A stretch of DNA of 64,000 nucleotides from Anthostomella pinea (taxonomy: Eukaryota > Ascomycota > Sordariomycetes > Xylariales > Xylariaceae), in NCBI GenBank assembly GCA_963556695.1, contig CAUWAG010000003.1, forward strand, positions 7,254,001 through 7,318,000, written 5' to 3'. The notes under the pieces are model-generated. The model ran no database searches, was not told the origin of the DNA, and saw nothing but the letters and a program-made list of their open reading frames with translations. Shown piece by piece: positions 33,382 through 46,400 of the stretch; within the stretch, counting starts at the first letter, position 1, and each line of letters begins with the position of its first letter. The translations under genes were made by a program, and so were the position numbers.

Positions 33382-34523
33382 CTAGGCGTTGACAGGCTTG
33401 AACACCATGGGCTCTGTCTCGGGCTTCAACGGTACGCCAAGCTCAAACAGCTTGACGATAACGGCGCTGAAGTCCTTGAAGAATGCGTCGTTGTCCTTGG
33501 CGTACTTCTGGACCCACGGCTTCATCGCCTTGTCCTGGATGAGGGCATAGTCGGTCGGCAACATCATGAGGGACTTGCTGCCCTTGTCCTGGTACTGCTG
33601 GGGACCGTCCCACTTGCGGACAGACCACTTCTCGTCCAAGAGAAGACGGTAGTAGTCGTTGGTCAGGACAGTAGGAGAAAAGGTCCACGGCCCCTCGAAA
33701 CCACTTCGGTCGGTGTGGCAACGGCCCAGAGCGTGGGCGCCAGACAGGGCGACAATCTCCTGATCGTTGAAGCCCATACGGTAGAAGATGCCTCGGAGAT
33801 GGTCCGAGCCCTTGGACCCGTCCGGCAGGCGGCCGTCGGGCGTGCAGGCAGCAGCATCTCTATCGGAGCGACCAGGTCGGTACGGAATCTGGGGACCCTG
33901 CATCTCCTGGAAGGCGCAGACACCCGCAAGAATCCACAGGTCGGAGTACGAAATCCAGGGGAATTTCTCTGTAATGGAGGTTAGCGCCACTGGGCGGGTT
34001 CGGAGAGTACCAGCAAAGACTCACCCTTCACGGGGGCGAGGAAGTCCCGAGCGTGTTGCAGCCCAGCGTTGGCACCGTGGTCGCCCTCAGGTGCGAATCG
34101 CATGGTAGCACCATTGCTGCCGCCAGTTCCGGTCTCCTTATCGTAAGTTCCACTGCAGTGCCAGGCGAGGCGGACAAGGACAGGACCGAAACTGCCGTCA
34201 TCGTAGTCGTCCTTCTCCTCAAGACGGTTGGCAACCTCATTGTAGACCTTCTGGTAATCTTCCTTGGTGGGGTTGAAGACCTTGGGCGTGGCCGAGGCAC
34301 CGGCCTGCTGGTTGTAGAACCAGTAGCCACCAGCACCGACAACGGCGGCACCGGCGACATACAACAAAGGCGAGGTGCTCGAGGCCTTGGGCGGCTCGGA
34401 AGAGTAGAAACGACGGCCACTGCCCTGGCGGAAGGCTTGGCGGGACGATGTCGCGAAGGTGTTGCGGGCTGTGGTGCGCAGAGCGGAGCGGGCGACCTGG
34501 CGAGATACGGTTGGGGCCGACAT
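33382..34523 (-). CDS. CCP1: Cytochrome c peroxidase, mitochondrial
   Basis: Class I haem peroxidase that reduces hydrogen peroxide with electrons from cytochrome c in the intermembrane space. Exons 34523..34025 and 33968..33382 join through a 56-nt intron (GTGAGT...TACAG) as PVK-EKFPW; 361 residues, the family length. The N-terminus is a bipartite presequence: an Arg/Ser-rich part ([22 protein letters not shown]) then a hydrophobic sorting segment ([19 protein letters not shown]). Distal haem pocket [11 protein letters not shown] has the Arg, Trp and His. The proximal ligand His lies in [12 protein letters not shown], and the Trp of the radical site in FEGPWTFSP, with the partner Asp in PTDYALIQD. 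Nothing is missing for activity. Confidence 0.97.
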
Positions 34524-35814
34524 CTGCGACAGACGTGTCAGCGAAAGTCACACAAGAGTGGTCGAAGTATGCTATCTCGAGACGATAAGAGCTCCGCGGG
34601 GCTCAGGAGAGACGGGAGAAGATAATGGCTGTCTTACCTTTGTTACTTGGTGGCTGAAGTGAACGACAAGAGGAAAATGGAAGAAGATGGTGGAGGTGAT
34701 GGCAGTCAGAGCAGAGAAATTTGAGGACTAGAGGGAGAGGAAGAAGATCGAGGGTGACAGTTGAGGACGACAGCACCCGGCCGTCTTAAGAATTGGCGCG
34801 ATCTTATTGGTCGCCAGCGGGTGACCCACGACCCTGTCGCCTTCTCTGGAGACTGGAGACGGATCTGTACCTTTTTATTTTGTTAGTCTCGGTGGACCCT
34901 CTTGACCCTGAGACTGCCTATCCGCTATCTAGCAAACCAATGCGGCAATATGCGGCCTTCTAGGACCAGGTGCTGACGAATCATTGATACCTACTACCTA
35001 GTCCAGAAAACACCAGAAAAACCTTGCAATCACACGTTGGACTACCTACCTGAACCTGTCATCTTGCCACCACCAGTCTGGCTGTCAGGCTGTCTCGAAG
35101 ATTCGAAGCGAAACATTTGTAGAGGCCTCGGCAGCGACATCGGGCATTGACTGCTGCCACGCTAAGCCCCAAGAGTCAGATCTGCTTATCTCCGTCTCCG
35201 AGCCTAAGGTTGTTCGGCAAACACTCCCGAGGTCGGCTGTTCCTGACGGGTATTCCACCAGTTGCCGAAAAATATCCGGGTCTTCGAGTGCATCATGGAT
35301 GATGATTGAACGTCAGGTGCTTTGTAGTTGGATAAGAAGCGGTTTGGTGCTTGTTCCAGTCAGTTGCAACTGGACTAAACTGCCTATGCCAGCTGCTTAC
35401 TTACCTATAGGCATGGAATTCATTATTTCAACCGCTTGCCTGTTCACGTCAAACATGTCTGACATTCAACATGAGGCTCGCGCATTTGATTATCGTGGAG
35501 AGAAATACTACCTGGCATGAAGACAGCATCCGGTGTCGTATACTTAGGTAGTCAGATGAAGCACGGGGAAAATCCATCAACTCCGGTTCCTTGCTGTACT
35601 CCTGACTGGCCTTCAATACCCAGACGGGATCATAGCGAGCTATCGTGAAATGACTTCGTCGTGTGCTTGCTCCCCTTGTTCTCGCCTGAATCAGATGCAG
35701 GAGAAAAATGAGTATGGTACAATCGCAGCACTCCCTGCACAGATGCCACCCTGTCATGCAACTCCATCATGCAACATCCTGAACCCCCAAAACTCCGTGA
35801 TGGCATTCCACATC
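34524..35814. other. CCP1 promoter and PRP39 3' region
   Basis: 1.3 kb with no supported gene. The plus-strand sequence at 34670-34750 is purine-rich (GAAGAAGA), so the CCP1 leader on the minus strand is pyrimidine-rich. Confidence 0.4.
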
Positions 35815-38156
35815 CTACTGGAAGGGAGCCGTGCCTTGCGCGCTGGACTCAGGCTCTTCTTGGTAGTACTCGTAGTAAGTCGGGTATCTGCTCTCGGCCT
35901 TGAGTCTAGTGGCTTCATCCATCAGGCCTCTCGGTGCGCCGTTCTCCTTGAAAACAGGCTTATCGAGAACTGATAATGAAGACGGACTGTGCATCATGTC
36001 AGCACACGGGTATATGTTAGAGACAACCGTAAACTTACCCATAGATCTCGCGATCGATCGTTAGGAACTGTTTCATCGCATCCTTGTCGCCACGATCTTG
36101 GAGGTAGCCGAGGTATGTCAAGCAAAGCTCCTTCTTCGCCGCCGCGGAGATCCGGCTCTTCGCCATCAGCTCATCAAAGATGTGCTTGATGCGTTCCGCA
36201 TGTTGGGACTCCAGCTCCAAGTTCGTGGGCTGCTCCAGTTCAAATCCGAGCCATGTTTCCCAGAAGTGGCGGCTGTCTGCGTACCACTGAACATTCTTCG
36301 CGAACACCGTGCGCGCTTCGTCCACCGACCCCTTGACCTTCCACAGCAGGGTTGCCCAACGGGTGACCAAGACTGCCTTGGTGAAGATGTTGACATGCGG
36401 CGCATCGATCTGCGCCTTGTAGACTTGGATCGCGGCGTCAATCCCGCTTTGCCGTCTTTCGAGGTTTGCCCAAGACACAATCGCCTCAACAGAGTCGGGA
36501 AGTTGCATCAATACGGCCTCGTGGATTTCCCGCGCAACGCCGATGCGGCCACACGATTCTTCAAAGTAAGCGAACTGAAGACGGATGCCAGGTCTGCTGA
36601 CGGGCACGAACAGTGTGGCTGCTCGCATGTAGATATGACGGACTTCTTCCTCTTTGCCAGGTTGAGCCGACATCCATCGAGCATAGCGGAACCAGAACTC
36701 GTCGTAGAGAGCACAGGTGATCACCGAGCGCTCGTACAGGAATGTGATCCGCGCAAAGTCGCCCTCGCCTTCTTCGAAGTCCAGATATTTCCGCCAGTTG
36801 GTTACCTGCGAATTCTCTAATTCCGTAACGTGGAAGTAAGGTCGCTTGACTTCCGACTCGTAAGTCCATCGCTTGGTCGTCTCATCTTGGGTGCGTTGGA
36901 AGATTTCGTAGTACATGCTGTCGATCTTGGCCCGGATGTCCCGTTCCACCTCGAGCTCCGGCCGTGCCATCCCGCCATAGGCAGCTGCCTCGGATTCCAC
37001 CTCTGCGCGAAAGCGAGCAAGGTCCTCAGCGGAAACCAGCTCTTGAATGGGGCGGCTGTGGGCAAGCTGACGAAACCGCTCAAAGTAACGAGCATACTGG
37101 TGCATCGGGATATAGATCACGCGCTGCAGGATAGAAAAGATCTTATCCTGAGCCTCCTGTCGTTCTTCATACTCGATGTACTTGTCCCAAAAAGGGTGGG
37201 CAAGGAAGTCGAGCCCGACGCAGGTGGCAGCGCGTTCAAAGAGCCTAAACCGCAATGTTAGCAACGATTGATCCCAAACCAGGGGGAGGGGTCAGGGAGT
37301 GAGGGTGGATGGGAGTTTAAATACAGGAAAGGGAAAATCGTGAAGCAACTGTTTCCAGATCCCAGTCAATTCGCGACTGAGGCGTAGGAGTAGATATGCG
37401 ACGTTCAGGCTGAAGGCCAGACATATGGTCTTGCATGAGCCCATTGTCTGGCAGAGTTTTTTGTGAGAAAATATCCAACATGACAAGGATGTTGTTGGCA
37501 TCTCTCACCGTCAAAGACTGAAGCAGTCATGGGTAGTGTCTCGTTGTAGTGTGTGGGAATCGCTATGCATTTCTTGCTCTGTCGGTGGTAAAGTTAAGGG
37601 GGGTAGGAAACTTCCTATTATACTTACTCTCTGACCAGCTGGGGCGTGTGGGTGGTCTCCATCTTAAAGGAACAGTATGAAGCCCAGAGGTCGACGCAGT
37701 TGGTTACACTTGCGCACCCGCGCTCATAGATCTGGGGCGAGTCAGTGTATGCCCTAAATGATGTATGGAGAACTCGGGTCGCATACCATCTCTGCCGATT
37801 CCGGGCCGGAGATATTGAACTCGAGGTCGGCATACTTCTTCCAGTAACCGAAAAGCAAGGGGAACTTGAGTAGGAATCGGTCGTAAACGTCGCGAAGGGT
37901 GGCGAGGGCTTGGGGGCTGGAGTTTCGGTTGAGCCCGCCTTCCTGAGCCTCGCAAGCATGGATGAGCTTCTCCCAGGCGTCGAAGTTGTCGGTATCCGCT
38001 TCCTGTTGAACACAATTAGATTACATTCAAAAGCCATGCCTCATAGATGCAGCAAAATGAATGCGCAGGGTCTCGGGTACACACCACTTCCAAGGTCAAC
38101 TTCTTGATCTCGGCATTCTCCTCGTCAGAAACGGCGAATTGGTTGAAGTCGGCCAT
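35815..38156 (-). CDS. PRP39: PRP39, U1 snRNP HAT-repeat splicing factor
   Basis: Component of the U1 snRNP that helps commit the 5' splice site. Five exons: 38156..38085, 38002..37787, 37731..37628, 37244..36039 and 35986..35815, all phase-consistent, 589 residues. The N-terminus is MADFNQFAVSDEENAEIKKL. HAT (half-TPR) repeats follow, with their usual aromatic spacing: DNFDAWEKLIHACE, VYDRFLLKFPLLFGYWKKYADLE, IYERGCASVTNCVDLWASYC, LFERAATCVGLDFLAHPFWDKYIEYE, ITFLYERSVITCALYDEFWFRYARW, AREIHEAVLMQLPDSVEAIVSWANLE, RHFWETWLGFELEQ. The last exon codes a tail with YPTYYEYYQEE. Intron 3 is 383 nt, much longer than the other three (48-82 nt). Family call is firm. Confidence 0.93.
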
Positions 38157-41100
38157 GTCGAATGGAGAGTTCTGGTAGGTAGACGGCGGGTGGATTGAAG
38201 ATTGGATCGATGCGCCGTTGTTGCGACCACGCGCGATGTGTAGGTAGGTAGGAATCGGGCGAGGCTGGAGACGGCGTCGGCGGTAGCAGATGGGTTTGTC
38301 GAATTGCGCTCGCAGAGAATTTGCAAGGTCGCGCGAGTAAGTAGACGCGTTGAAACCTAGCCCGCTCTGATGTATTTACCGATGGCCGATCGGGACAATG
38401 TCAACAGTAGAAATATTCAAACGAGCGGTGACTGGATCTTCGACTGTTCCGGTGTTGAGCGATCAGTGATGGTTGAGGCACACTGGAGAATGGAGAAGAT
38501 GGGATTGATAGGAATTGAGAAGCTTGGACTTTGCATGGAGGATGGCTGGACGGGTACAAATTTAGGTACAACGGGCAGCGGTGCAGGTGACGGGAGCAGC
38601 ACCTGCAGTGATTCGACTGAATGTGATCCGTGCGTTATCAGACAAGTACCTAGGTACTCTCGAGTCTTTCGCGGCACGCATAGAGCACTCTACATATCCA
38701 TCTCCAACAGTCATAGCGCATAAAGAATCAACACATACATTATTCGCCGTCGATGGTCTGTATTATGCGCATGCCTGCAGTTGCAACAACAAAGATCAAG
38801 AATCACTGTATGCCGTCACCCCATCACTGTTCGCAGGCCACTTCCAAGTCACGTGAGTGGGTCTGGTCCCATATCCTGCGCTACGAGAATTTTCGACTCT
38901 GCCCTCGTCTGCAAACTTCGACTCTTGTCCAGCTCCAGGCTCACGACACACCACTGATGTATTTTTGACCGCCGTCGCGGTCGTCCCTGCACAAAGCTAT
39001 TGCAAGTGCAAGATATTCAAACTGCCCCGGTATGTTTCTACGAGGCTGCTTTGAAGGTTTGTATGGCAGCATTTCCCTTCTTCACAGTCCTTTCCTCAGA
39101 TATTCCTTTGCTCTTCGATACGACCACACCCAGCAACATGGCCAGTGATGATACTCCAAAAACATTCTATGATAGGAAGAGGGATATCCATTCGTGGAAA
39201 TGATCTCAAATATCTATTCTGAGGCCTGGCTTCAACATAAGCCCTGAAGTCGTTTCTTTTCTGTCCTTCCATTCTCTTCTTCTCGGTCTGGGAATGGTGG
39301 ACGAGTTCCCATATCTCCCATGCAGAGACTTACTTTATCCAAGGGTAGCAGGATCAACCTTTCGTTCATTCGCGACCGAGCGGGCTCTTCGGAGCTTTCA
39401 CCGAGGATTGTGTAGAAGCATTATCACATATTGCCGCCGCAAGCCTATTCGTAAGCAAGGTGAATGCAAATAGGTGTTAGGGACACCTGGGCGATGCTAC
39501 ACCGGGCGCTGTACGATGACAAGGCTGCACATGACTGCGCTGGAGTCACTGAATAAGTCATGTATTGTTATCATTAATGACTCGATTGCTTCTTCCATCG
39601 AAGATTGAATCTCGTCGTGGATACCCGTCGCCAACGTAAGACCACCTCATAGCGAAAAACGAGCCAGTCCATTCGACCAGCCGTGTCAATAAAAGGGAGT
39701 CGTGGAAGCTGTGGCCTGTGCAGTGATTGCCAGGGTAGTACCATCTCCCATAGCTGATGCGTGCGTGGATGGTGACTGTGAGGTGGAAATGCGCCATATA
39801 GAGGGCGCGATCATTCCGCCATCCAAACGCAGCAACAGAGGCCTCGTCGTACATCTTCTCGTGGTATTTATGATAATGGTACGCCGCCCTTTCTTGGTGG
39901 TCGTGGGGGCTGCAGAAACCTTTCGAAGTGACAAAGTCTTCCTCGCAGGCATTGCCGCGTACCCTCGCCTATGATGCGGTTAGTCTCAGCTACTACATGG
40001 ACAATAACTGGTATTACCTTGCATTTCATTGTGGTAGTCTCATTTAGCAGACGCGAAAGGTATGGGTGATTGTTCTAGGAGGCGTACAAATTAGGTATCT
40101 TTAGCAGGGATAATTTCCCTGTGTGGGTACATGGTTGAGAGGGAAAGCCAGGTTCCTAGCAAAGTCGGGTTTCGAAGATTGGGGTTAGAACGTCAGTAGT
40201 AGCGGGATCGAAAAACGAAGCTACAAAATATTGATGCCTTAGCCATCACGAGGCACCAAGATTTCGGCACATTCCCAGTCCACAAGTCCTCCCGCTTTGA
40301 ATCGCCATGAATGTAGCAACACTGCTCGATTCACAAGGGCCCCCTTATTTTTTAAATTCGGAAGAATATGGGCCCAGAGATCCCGCTGAACACTCGCCAA
40401 CAAGCCTTGGGACTTGACATAAGCCTGTCCGTTTAGGTGAAGTGAATAAAATAATGGCGTATGCCCGACATCTTCAGGCTTGGAGGGCAGTTCGAGGCAT
40501 GACTGCGTCTCTAATGCAAGTACTCTAAAGAGCATACTTCATGGTTACATCTTGATGGCAGTATGTATGGATCGATACATGATGAAATTTGCGTATTCAT
40601 GACTAGTAGCTCCTATAATATTTACCGAGTCTTTCGCTCAACTTGGGCTTGATAGGCTTACGGAGAAGCAAATACCGAAGGGGGAAAGGCGCAACACCAG
40701 CAGGAGGGATTACCGCTTAAAACAAGTCTATTGCATTGTGCAAGACGACAGACAATATAATGATAATCCCCGTGGCATCGTGAGTGATGCCCGACCAGAT
40801 ATCCGAACATCTTGTTCTCTGAATAGCCGACCTTGCTGGCTAACTATCATATATTATTAAAAAGAGTACGACTCACCAGGTACGCACAGAGCCTTCTCCA
40901 GAGGCGCCAGGCCTGCTTTGCATATCCCTCTGCGTTTATTTACTCTCTGTTGAAGCAACATATGGCAAACGAAGGCAGTCATTAATGTAACTCAGTCATT
41001 GCACGCCAGGAGAAATACAAGCAAGCAGATTGACCCAGCCAATTGCTCGCGTTTCACAGCACACCGTTCGAAAACCAGCCGCAATGAATGCTGCCACAGG

Positions 41101-41834
41101 TGGATAAGTTATAGGGGAGTACTCGGTGTTCTTCTTGACTTTGACCTGCCTTATTTTCTTGGACCGCGTGTATATATGCCTTCCTCCCCTACGCGCACCT
41201 GTCTGGGCGCCGGTCCGCTCGCGGAACTGGCTATCCGCCATATCCACAACGGCGGACGAGGCATGCTTGAGTGTGGCGAGATGCGTCAGGCGCTTTGAAG
41301 ATGGAGGCTGCGCTCTGTATACTCCGCCTGTTCGACATGGCCGACACCCTCCAGTCTTTCACGTCCAGACCGCAGTGAAAGGCAATCGTTCGTCAATGTG
41401 ACCACAAGGCAGTGTGATTTGCTCAATCTCCAAGGCGCATTATTAACTATTATCTCGTACTACAGTCCGTCCAGCTCGTAGGGAAACAGCCCAACTCATA
41501 ATAATCTGAGGGTATCGCCCATTATAATTCCACAAACAGCACCATAATCCAAACCTCGGCCCTGTCCGATACCCAAAAGCGGTCTTCGTGACCGCCGCTC
41601 ATATCCAAGCAGCGCGTATTAGGCATTAGAGAATACTGCAGTCCATACATCATTTCCAACTCATAAGCCAGAACTTGGTGTGCCTTCTTGGCGATGCTTG
41701 CGCTTTCCCCAGCCATTAGTGACGCATGCCCTTCTCACCACCACCGACACTGCCATGCCATCCAGCTGCCACATGCCTATTCCGCCCGTGACATAAGTGA
41801 CGGTCCATCTAGAACGGCGTAGACAACTCTCCCA
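38157..41834. other. Intergenic region, 3.7 kb
   Basis: No convincing gene. A 98-codon minus-strand frame at 40239-40535 (see findings) and a 64-codon one at 41522-41716 are possible small or decayed genes; the rest shows only short frames. No tRNA-like B box or repeat was seen. Confidence 0.4.
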
Positions 41835-42599
41835 TCAGCACTCCCCACCCGGCGTACTCTTCTCCAGCAGCTTCTGCGCCCGCCGTAGCCGAGCGGCCGT
41901 CTCATCAATGCCCAGCCGAGGCTTTCCCCGCCCACCCTCCTCGTTCAGCTCCGTCACCAGGGTAGCAACCGACCCCGTCCCATCCTCGTCATTCCCAGAC
42001 CCGTCGACCCTCTCCCCCTGGCGCAGCTGGCAGTACATCTCGGTGCCCGCCCTACGAGGGCATCCGTTCCGATCCGCCTCGTTCTCCGTCCCGGGGGCAG
42101 TGGGAGAAAGCGGCTCGCCAACCTTTGGTAATCTGACGCCCCTCGTACCCTTGAAGACGCCCGAAACAGCCTTAAGCAGCTTCCTCCGCTCGAACCGCGC
42201 TCCCACCACCGCCGCGGCGCGCACAAGACCATAAGCGCCGTCGCTACCAAGCGGCACGTAAGCCACGCCATCAGTCGGCGACGCGCAGACCGGACACCGC
42301 GTCAGCTCCTGTCCCAGATGCCCTTTCGTCAACCCTGATTTTGACCTCGGACCCAGCCCCAAAAAGCCGCCCGCTCGACCCTGTTGGTGCTGGTGCCTCG
42401 CTCCTACAGGTTGAGTCGAGGCCTCACCAGGCTTGCTCGCACTGTCCACGTGCTCCGACCCGACCCTATCGGCCGCGGTGGCGGTGGCAGGCGCGGAGCA
42501 CACGCAGTAGACCTGCGCTGCGCTGACCTCGTTCCGCCAGATGCTGATGCGGTCCCTCGCCGGCAGGGATAGTAGTGTCGTCGAGATCGGTTCCATCAT
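41835..42599 (-). CDS. Unrecognised protein, about 254 residues
   Basis: Not recognised. The start is set at 42599, where tandem ATGs sit in good context (ACCATGATGG); the frame opens 27 nt further up. Visible features: an N-terminus MMEPISTTLLSLPARDRISIWR, a stretch with VYCVC, a central CPVCASPTDGVAYVPLG that could be half of a zinc site, a basic patch (RFERRKLLKAV) and a C-terminal helix (TAARLRRAQKLLEK). No signal peptide or membrane segment. The length of uninterrupted frame and high GC at third positions support coding. The C-terminus ends shortly before a 1.9-kb PRP39-side gap. It may be a fungus-specific protein of unknown role. Confidence 0.55.
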   Translation of the reverse strand: MMEPISTTLLSLPARDRISIWRNEVSAAQVYCVCSAPATATAADRVGSEHVDSASKPGEASTQPVGARHQHQQGRAGGFLGLGPRSKSGLTKGHLGQELTRCPVCASPTDGVAYVPLGSDGAYGLVRAAAVVGARFERRKLLKAVSGVFKGTRGVRLPKVGEPLSPTAPGTENEADRNGCPRRAGTEMYCQLRQGERVDGSGNDEDGTGSVATLVTELNEEGGRGKPRLGIDETAARLRRAQKLLEKSTPGGEC

Positions 42600-43498
42600 G
42601 GTGTTGTTGCACTCCTTTTCCCGCACGACCTCGCCCAGTCCCGCCTTCGATCCACCCCGTGATAGCTTGCAAGCCAGAAAGTGTCAGCACGGCGCACGAA
42701 GCCAGTGGGTTGGTTGCGTGTCTTCTGCCAGAAAGAGGGAAAGCAAGTGCGTGTTCATCCGAAGAATGTTGCTGCGGAGAATCTCGAACGTTTGCCCGGC
42801 TGCTGATTTATTCATGTGCTCTCGGCTCTAGCCGAGGTTGGTTATAAGGTTCAAGCTACGATGGGTTCGGCCACCCAGGCCATGATTGCGAACCAGCACG
42901 TGTGGAATAACAGATGGGTCGTGAGCAGCAACCACAAAACCTGCCTCTTGAATTATTGGAGGAAGGAGGTACCCGAAGCGAGTTGATGCAGCCGTCTGCA
43001 GTGACAGAGTGAATGGAATATTAATTGAGTTCCAATGCTCCTGAAGAAGACAGCTGGACCGCTCTGACGTCAAAGGAGGACGGACGGTGATTCCTCGGCA
43101 AGCTTGAACCTTCTTTGCCGAGGTGTTCTAACACCCTCTGCTGCCTCTGTCCAGTCTACAACCACGTCCGACTCGCGCGAAGGAGCCCATACTTGACAGT
43201 TTTCAAAGAGCAAGCTATTCAATATGAGCGACGGACTGGTGAGAACCAACCATATCAAGTACTTATACGCATCAGCACCGATACATTACCGATGTACCCA
43301 AGAATGCAGTCTGTGTCTGAAACCATGCATGTCTTCGTGCCCCTATAATACAAACTACGCTCTTCCTAAGTTCTACTCTACCAGATATCTCGTACAATCC
43401 CTCCTGAATGGCCAGTTTTCGACGCGCCAATGGGATCCGTATCAACGCCTGGCACCTATCGAATGCAACGCTGTGTCGAAACCAAATATCAAGTCCGT
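42600..43498. other. Intergenic region
   Basis: 0.9 kb between the unknown gene's start and the stop of the synaptojanin-like gene. No feature supported. Confidence 0.4.
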
Positions 43499-46400
43499 CT
43501 AACTCGGCTTCAACGTTTCCCATCCGTTCATATCACCAGTCGTTTCGTCTCCTAGAAGATCCAGCGCTGGACTTCCCGCTGGCGGCGTTGGCTTTGGCCG
43601 CTGTGTCGGCGGCAAGGCTTGTTGCATTCGTGTTGGTGGAACAGGCTTACGGTCCTTGATCGCAAGACCGGGTAGACCAACCCGGCTTGACAACATAGGT
43701 GAACTAGAACCGGAGGCAGGTGAAAAGCGACCGTGGCCCGCCGAGCTGGATTGCAGTTGCGTTGGTTGGCCCTTGTGCATACCTCCCGTCAAGGAACCTG
43801 ACCCATTAGCCGTGAGTCTCGAGGTGAGATTGGAGATGTTGTTTGACGTTCTCCGAGGCAGTGCAGGTTTCGCCGTTCCATGTTCGAGCGAGCCAAACCC
43901 GGCACTATCTGGCAGGGAGGGGCTGGTAGCCGGCGAGGTAGATGTGAGGTGGGCGGGCTTTTGAGCCACTGTTGGAGGCGTCCTGGATTTGTTCGACGTT
44001 TGTGAGGATGTAGATACTGCTCTGGACTGCGGTGGAGGTAGGGTAGCAGATCTCGATGCCCACGAAATGGGCTGTGGGCTCGCTGTTGTAGATGTTTGTG
44101 GCAAGTGAGTCATGTTAGTACTCGACGGTGTTTGCCTACGAGGTGGGGGTAGCGGGGGAGCCTCCGCTCTGTGGCTATGTACAGCTGCTTGATCGTCATT
44201 CAGATTGAACCGCCCGACCTTAGCGGGCAACGATGAAGGATCATATGGCGGCGGCAGCTTCCTAGGCGCCGAGCTGGAGGCAGAGGTCGAAAGGAGTGTA
44301 GAGTGGTTGACATGCTCGTACGGCGAACTGGACATGCTAGAGAATGAGGAGAGCCTTGAACTGGCTCGTGGCACTGCAACCCAATCAGGCTCTTCCGTGA
44401 TGTTAAACGGATTTGAGGGACGATTGGGGTTCAATGTCATTGCAGAGTCATCGAGCTTTCCGTTGCTAGACTTTGGCGGAGCGATTGTGGACTTCGCCAT
44501 CTTGCCGTTGTCAAGCCACCACCTCTGCTGGTCGGAACTCGCGGGCGGAAGACCTGGTTCGATCGGATCATACCCAATGAGGTCTTCATCATCTTCCGAG
44601 TATTCGCTGTCGAGGGTTACCGTCGTGTGGCCCACCTCCGCCTTGCGGCGTTCGTAGAGTTGGCGGCTAATGTGCTCTCGAAGAGCCTCGTCGACAATGT
44701 TTACCGTACACTGGAATGTTGCATACACTGGTCGATGATCTGAAAATCGGAGAGGGGCGGAGTTGTATGATAATTGCCTGATGTTGGTGCCTTTTCGTAA
44801 GATACGATCAGTCCAAGCAGGGATGCGTGCTTTTTCACTGTCGAAACGTTAGCAACTTTTCCCAGAATGTTGTGCTGAATGCCTACGAAGTGTCGAAGCT
44901 GTCCGTGCCTATATCGTACTTGTACGTTGGCATAAAGGTAATCCTAGCTTCGGAATAGTACGGGAAAGAAAGACCAGCAACCATCTGCAGATTTAACTGG
45001 GACAAGTCAGTTCCTCATCGTTGAGCTTGCATGACATCTTCACATACCTGATCATTTTCATAGAGCTTCTCCAGGTCCTTTCTCTTAGCAAGGTCCATGG
45101 CCCTTTCATGAGACAGCCCGATACGGTAGTTGAAATCCCCAAGCCAGATGACGGTATCTGTAAAGTTAGCTTGTACCACCGCAGAAAGGTATCATGGTGT
45201 CATACCATGATCATCAATGCCTCTGTTCCTCTGGAAACGCAGCCCATGGTGGATTGTGGCATAATCTCTGTTCCGCTCATCATAGTTGGCAAAGCCGGCA
45301 GCCAAATGGGCCGTAACAAAGCATATTTGGGTATTCGCATACTCCATTCTGATAGCAACCGCGCCCTTGTTCCCCGCGATGCCCGACATGCCAGTCTTCT
45401 TGACACTACCCTCCACATTCTTGATCTTGGGGAGAGCTGATGCTTTGACGAAGATGCATAGGGCGGCACCGACTAGTTGGCCGCTGCGGAGTAGCACATA
45501 TTTCTCTTTCCCTGTTGCTTTGGCGCGGGCGTTCAGAGTCTTTTTGATACCCCGTTCCCATTCCTGCTTCCGACTAGGGTCGCTATTCATGATCTGCTGA
45601 GCACTCAGCTCAACGATCTCTTGAAACCCAACAGTCACGATGTCAGGCTCTTGAGAACCTAGTTCTTGTGGCCAGAGCCAGGAAGACAGATCATCGTTGA
45701 TCCCGGTAGTGCGTCCATTCAGGTTGAAAGTACCAACCCACCTGCTTTAATGTCAGTGATCGGGTCCATGAGAAACCGCTGTGTATGTCCCCGAACTTAC
45801 ATGGTAATGGACTCGGTTGAAGAATACTCGGGGCTTCGCTTGCTGAGCTCAACAGAGACGAAATCACTTATAGGGTCAAACAGATGTACAGGGGCTTGAC
45901 CGACCAACCGCCCCAGAAGCATGTCGATTGTGTTCTGTCTTGCTTTGTCGGTGAAATTGTTGATGTAGAGTCTTGTTGCACTTTTCCGCGCGTCTGCAAA
46001 AGCGCCAGCCAACGACATCTTGCCATGTCTTGTGAATGACGACTTTAGAGCGCCTGTTCCAGCATATATTCTCGAAAGCGCATCACCATTATCAGCCCAG
46101 AGAGTGGAATGCCGCACCCAGAAGTCTGACGCAGCGTATTCAGCTCGATGGCTCAGAAATGCCTCGACAGCCATCTGCGAGATCAGTGTCTGTATTAGGT
46201 TTGTCCTGTCTAAACAGTCCAAGCAATTGGTGCGGAAGACGCCTTCTTGCTGCAGGACAACAACTACCCGGGGCTGACTTTTCGGCTTGTCTGCGACATC
46301 ATCTGCATCATCCGTTTGCTCCGCGAGATAGTATGCAAAGCCATCGGCAGAATGCTCAATATATCGCCGAATCTCCCTGGCAGCTTCATAGCCGGCAGCC

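Noticed and set aside
37292..37514. Separate small gene inside the long PRP39 intron
   Set aside because: The 65-69-codon frames there lack any feature, and the intron is bounded by splice sites in correct phase.
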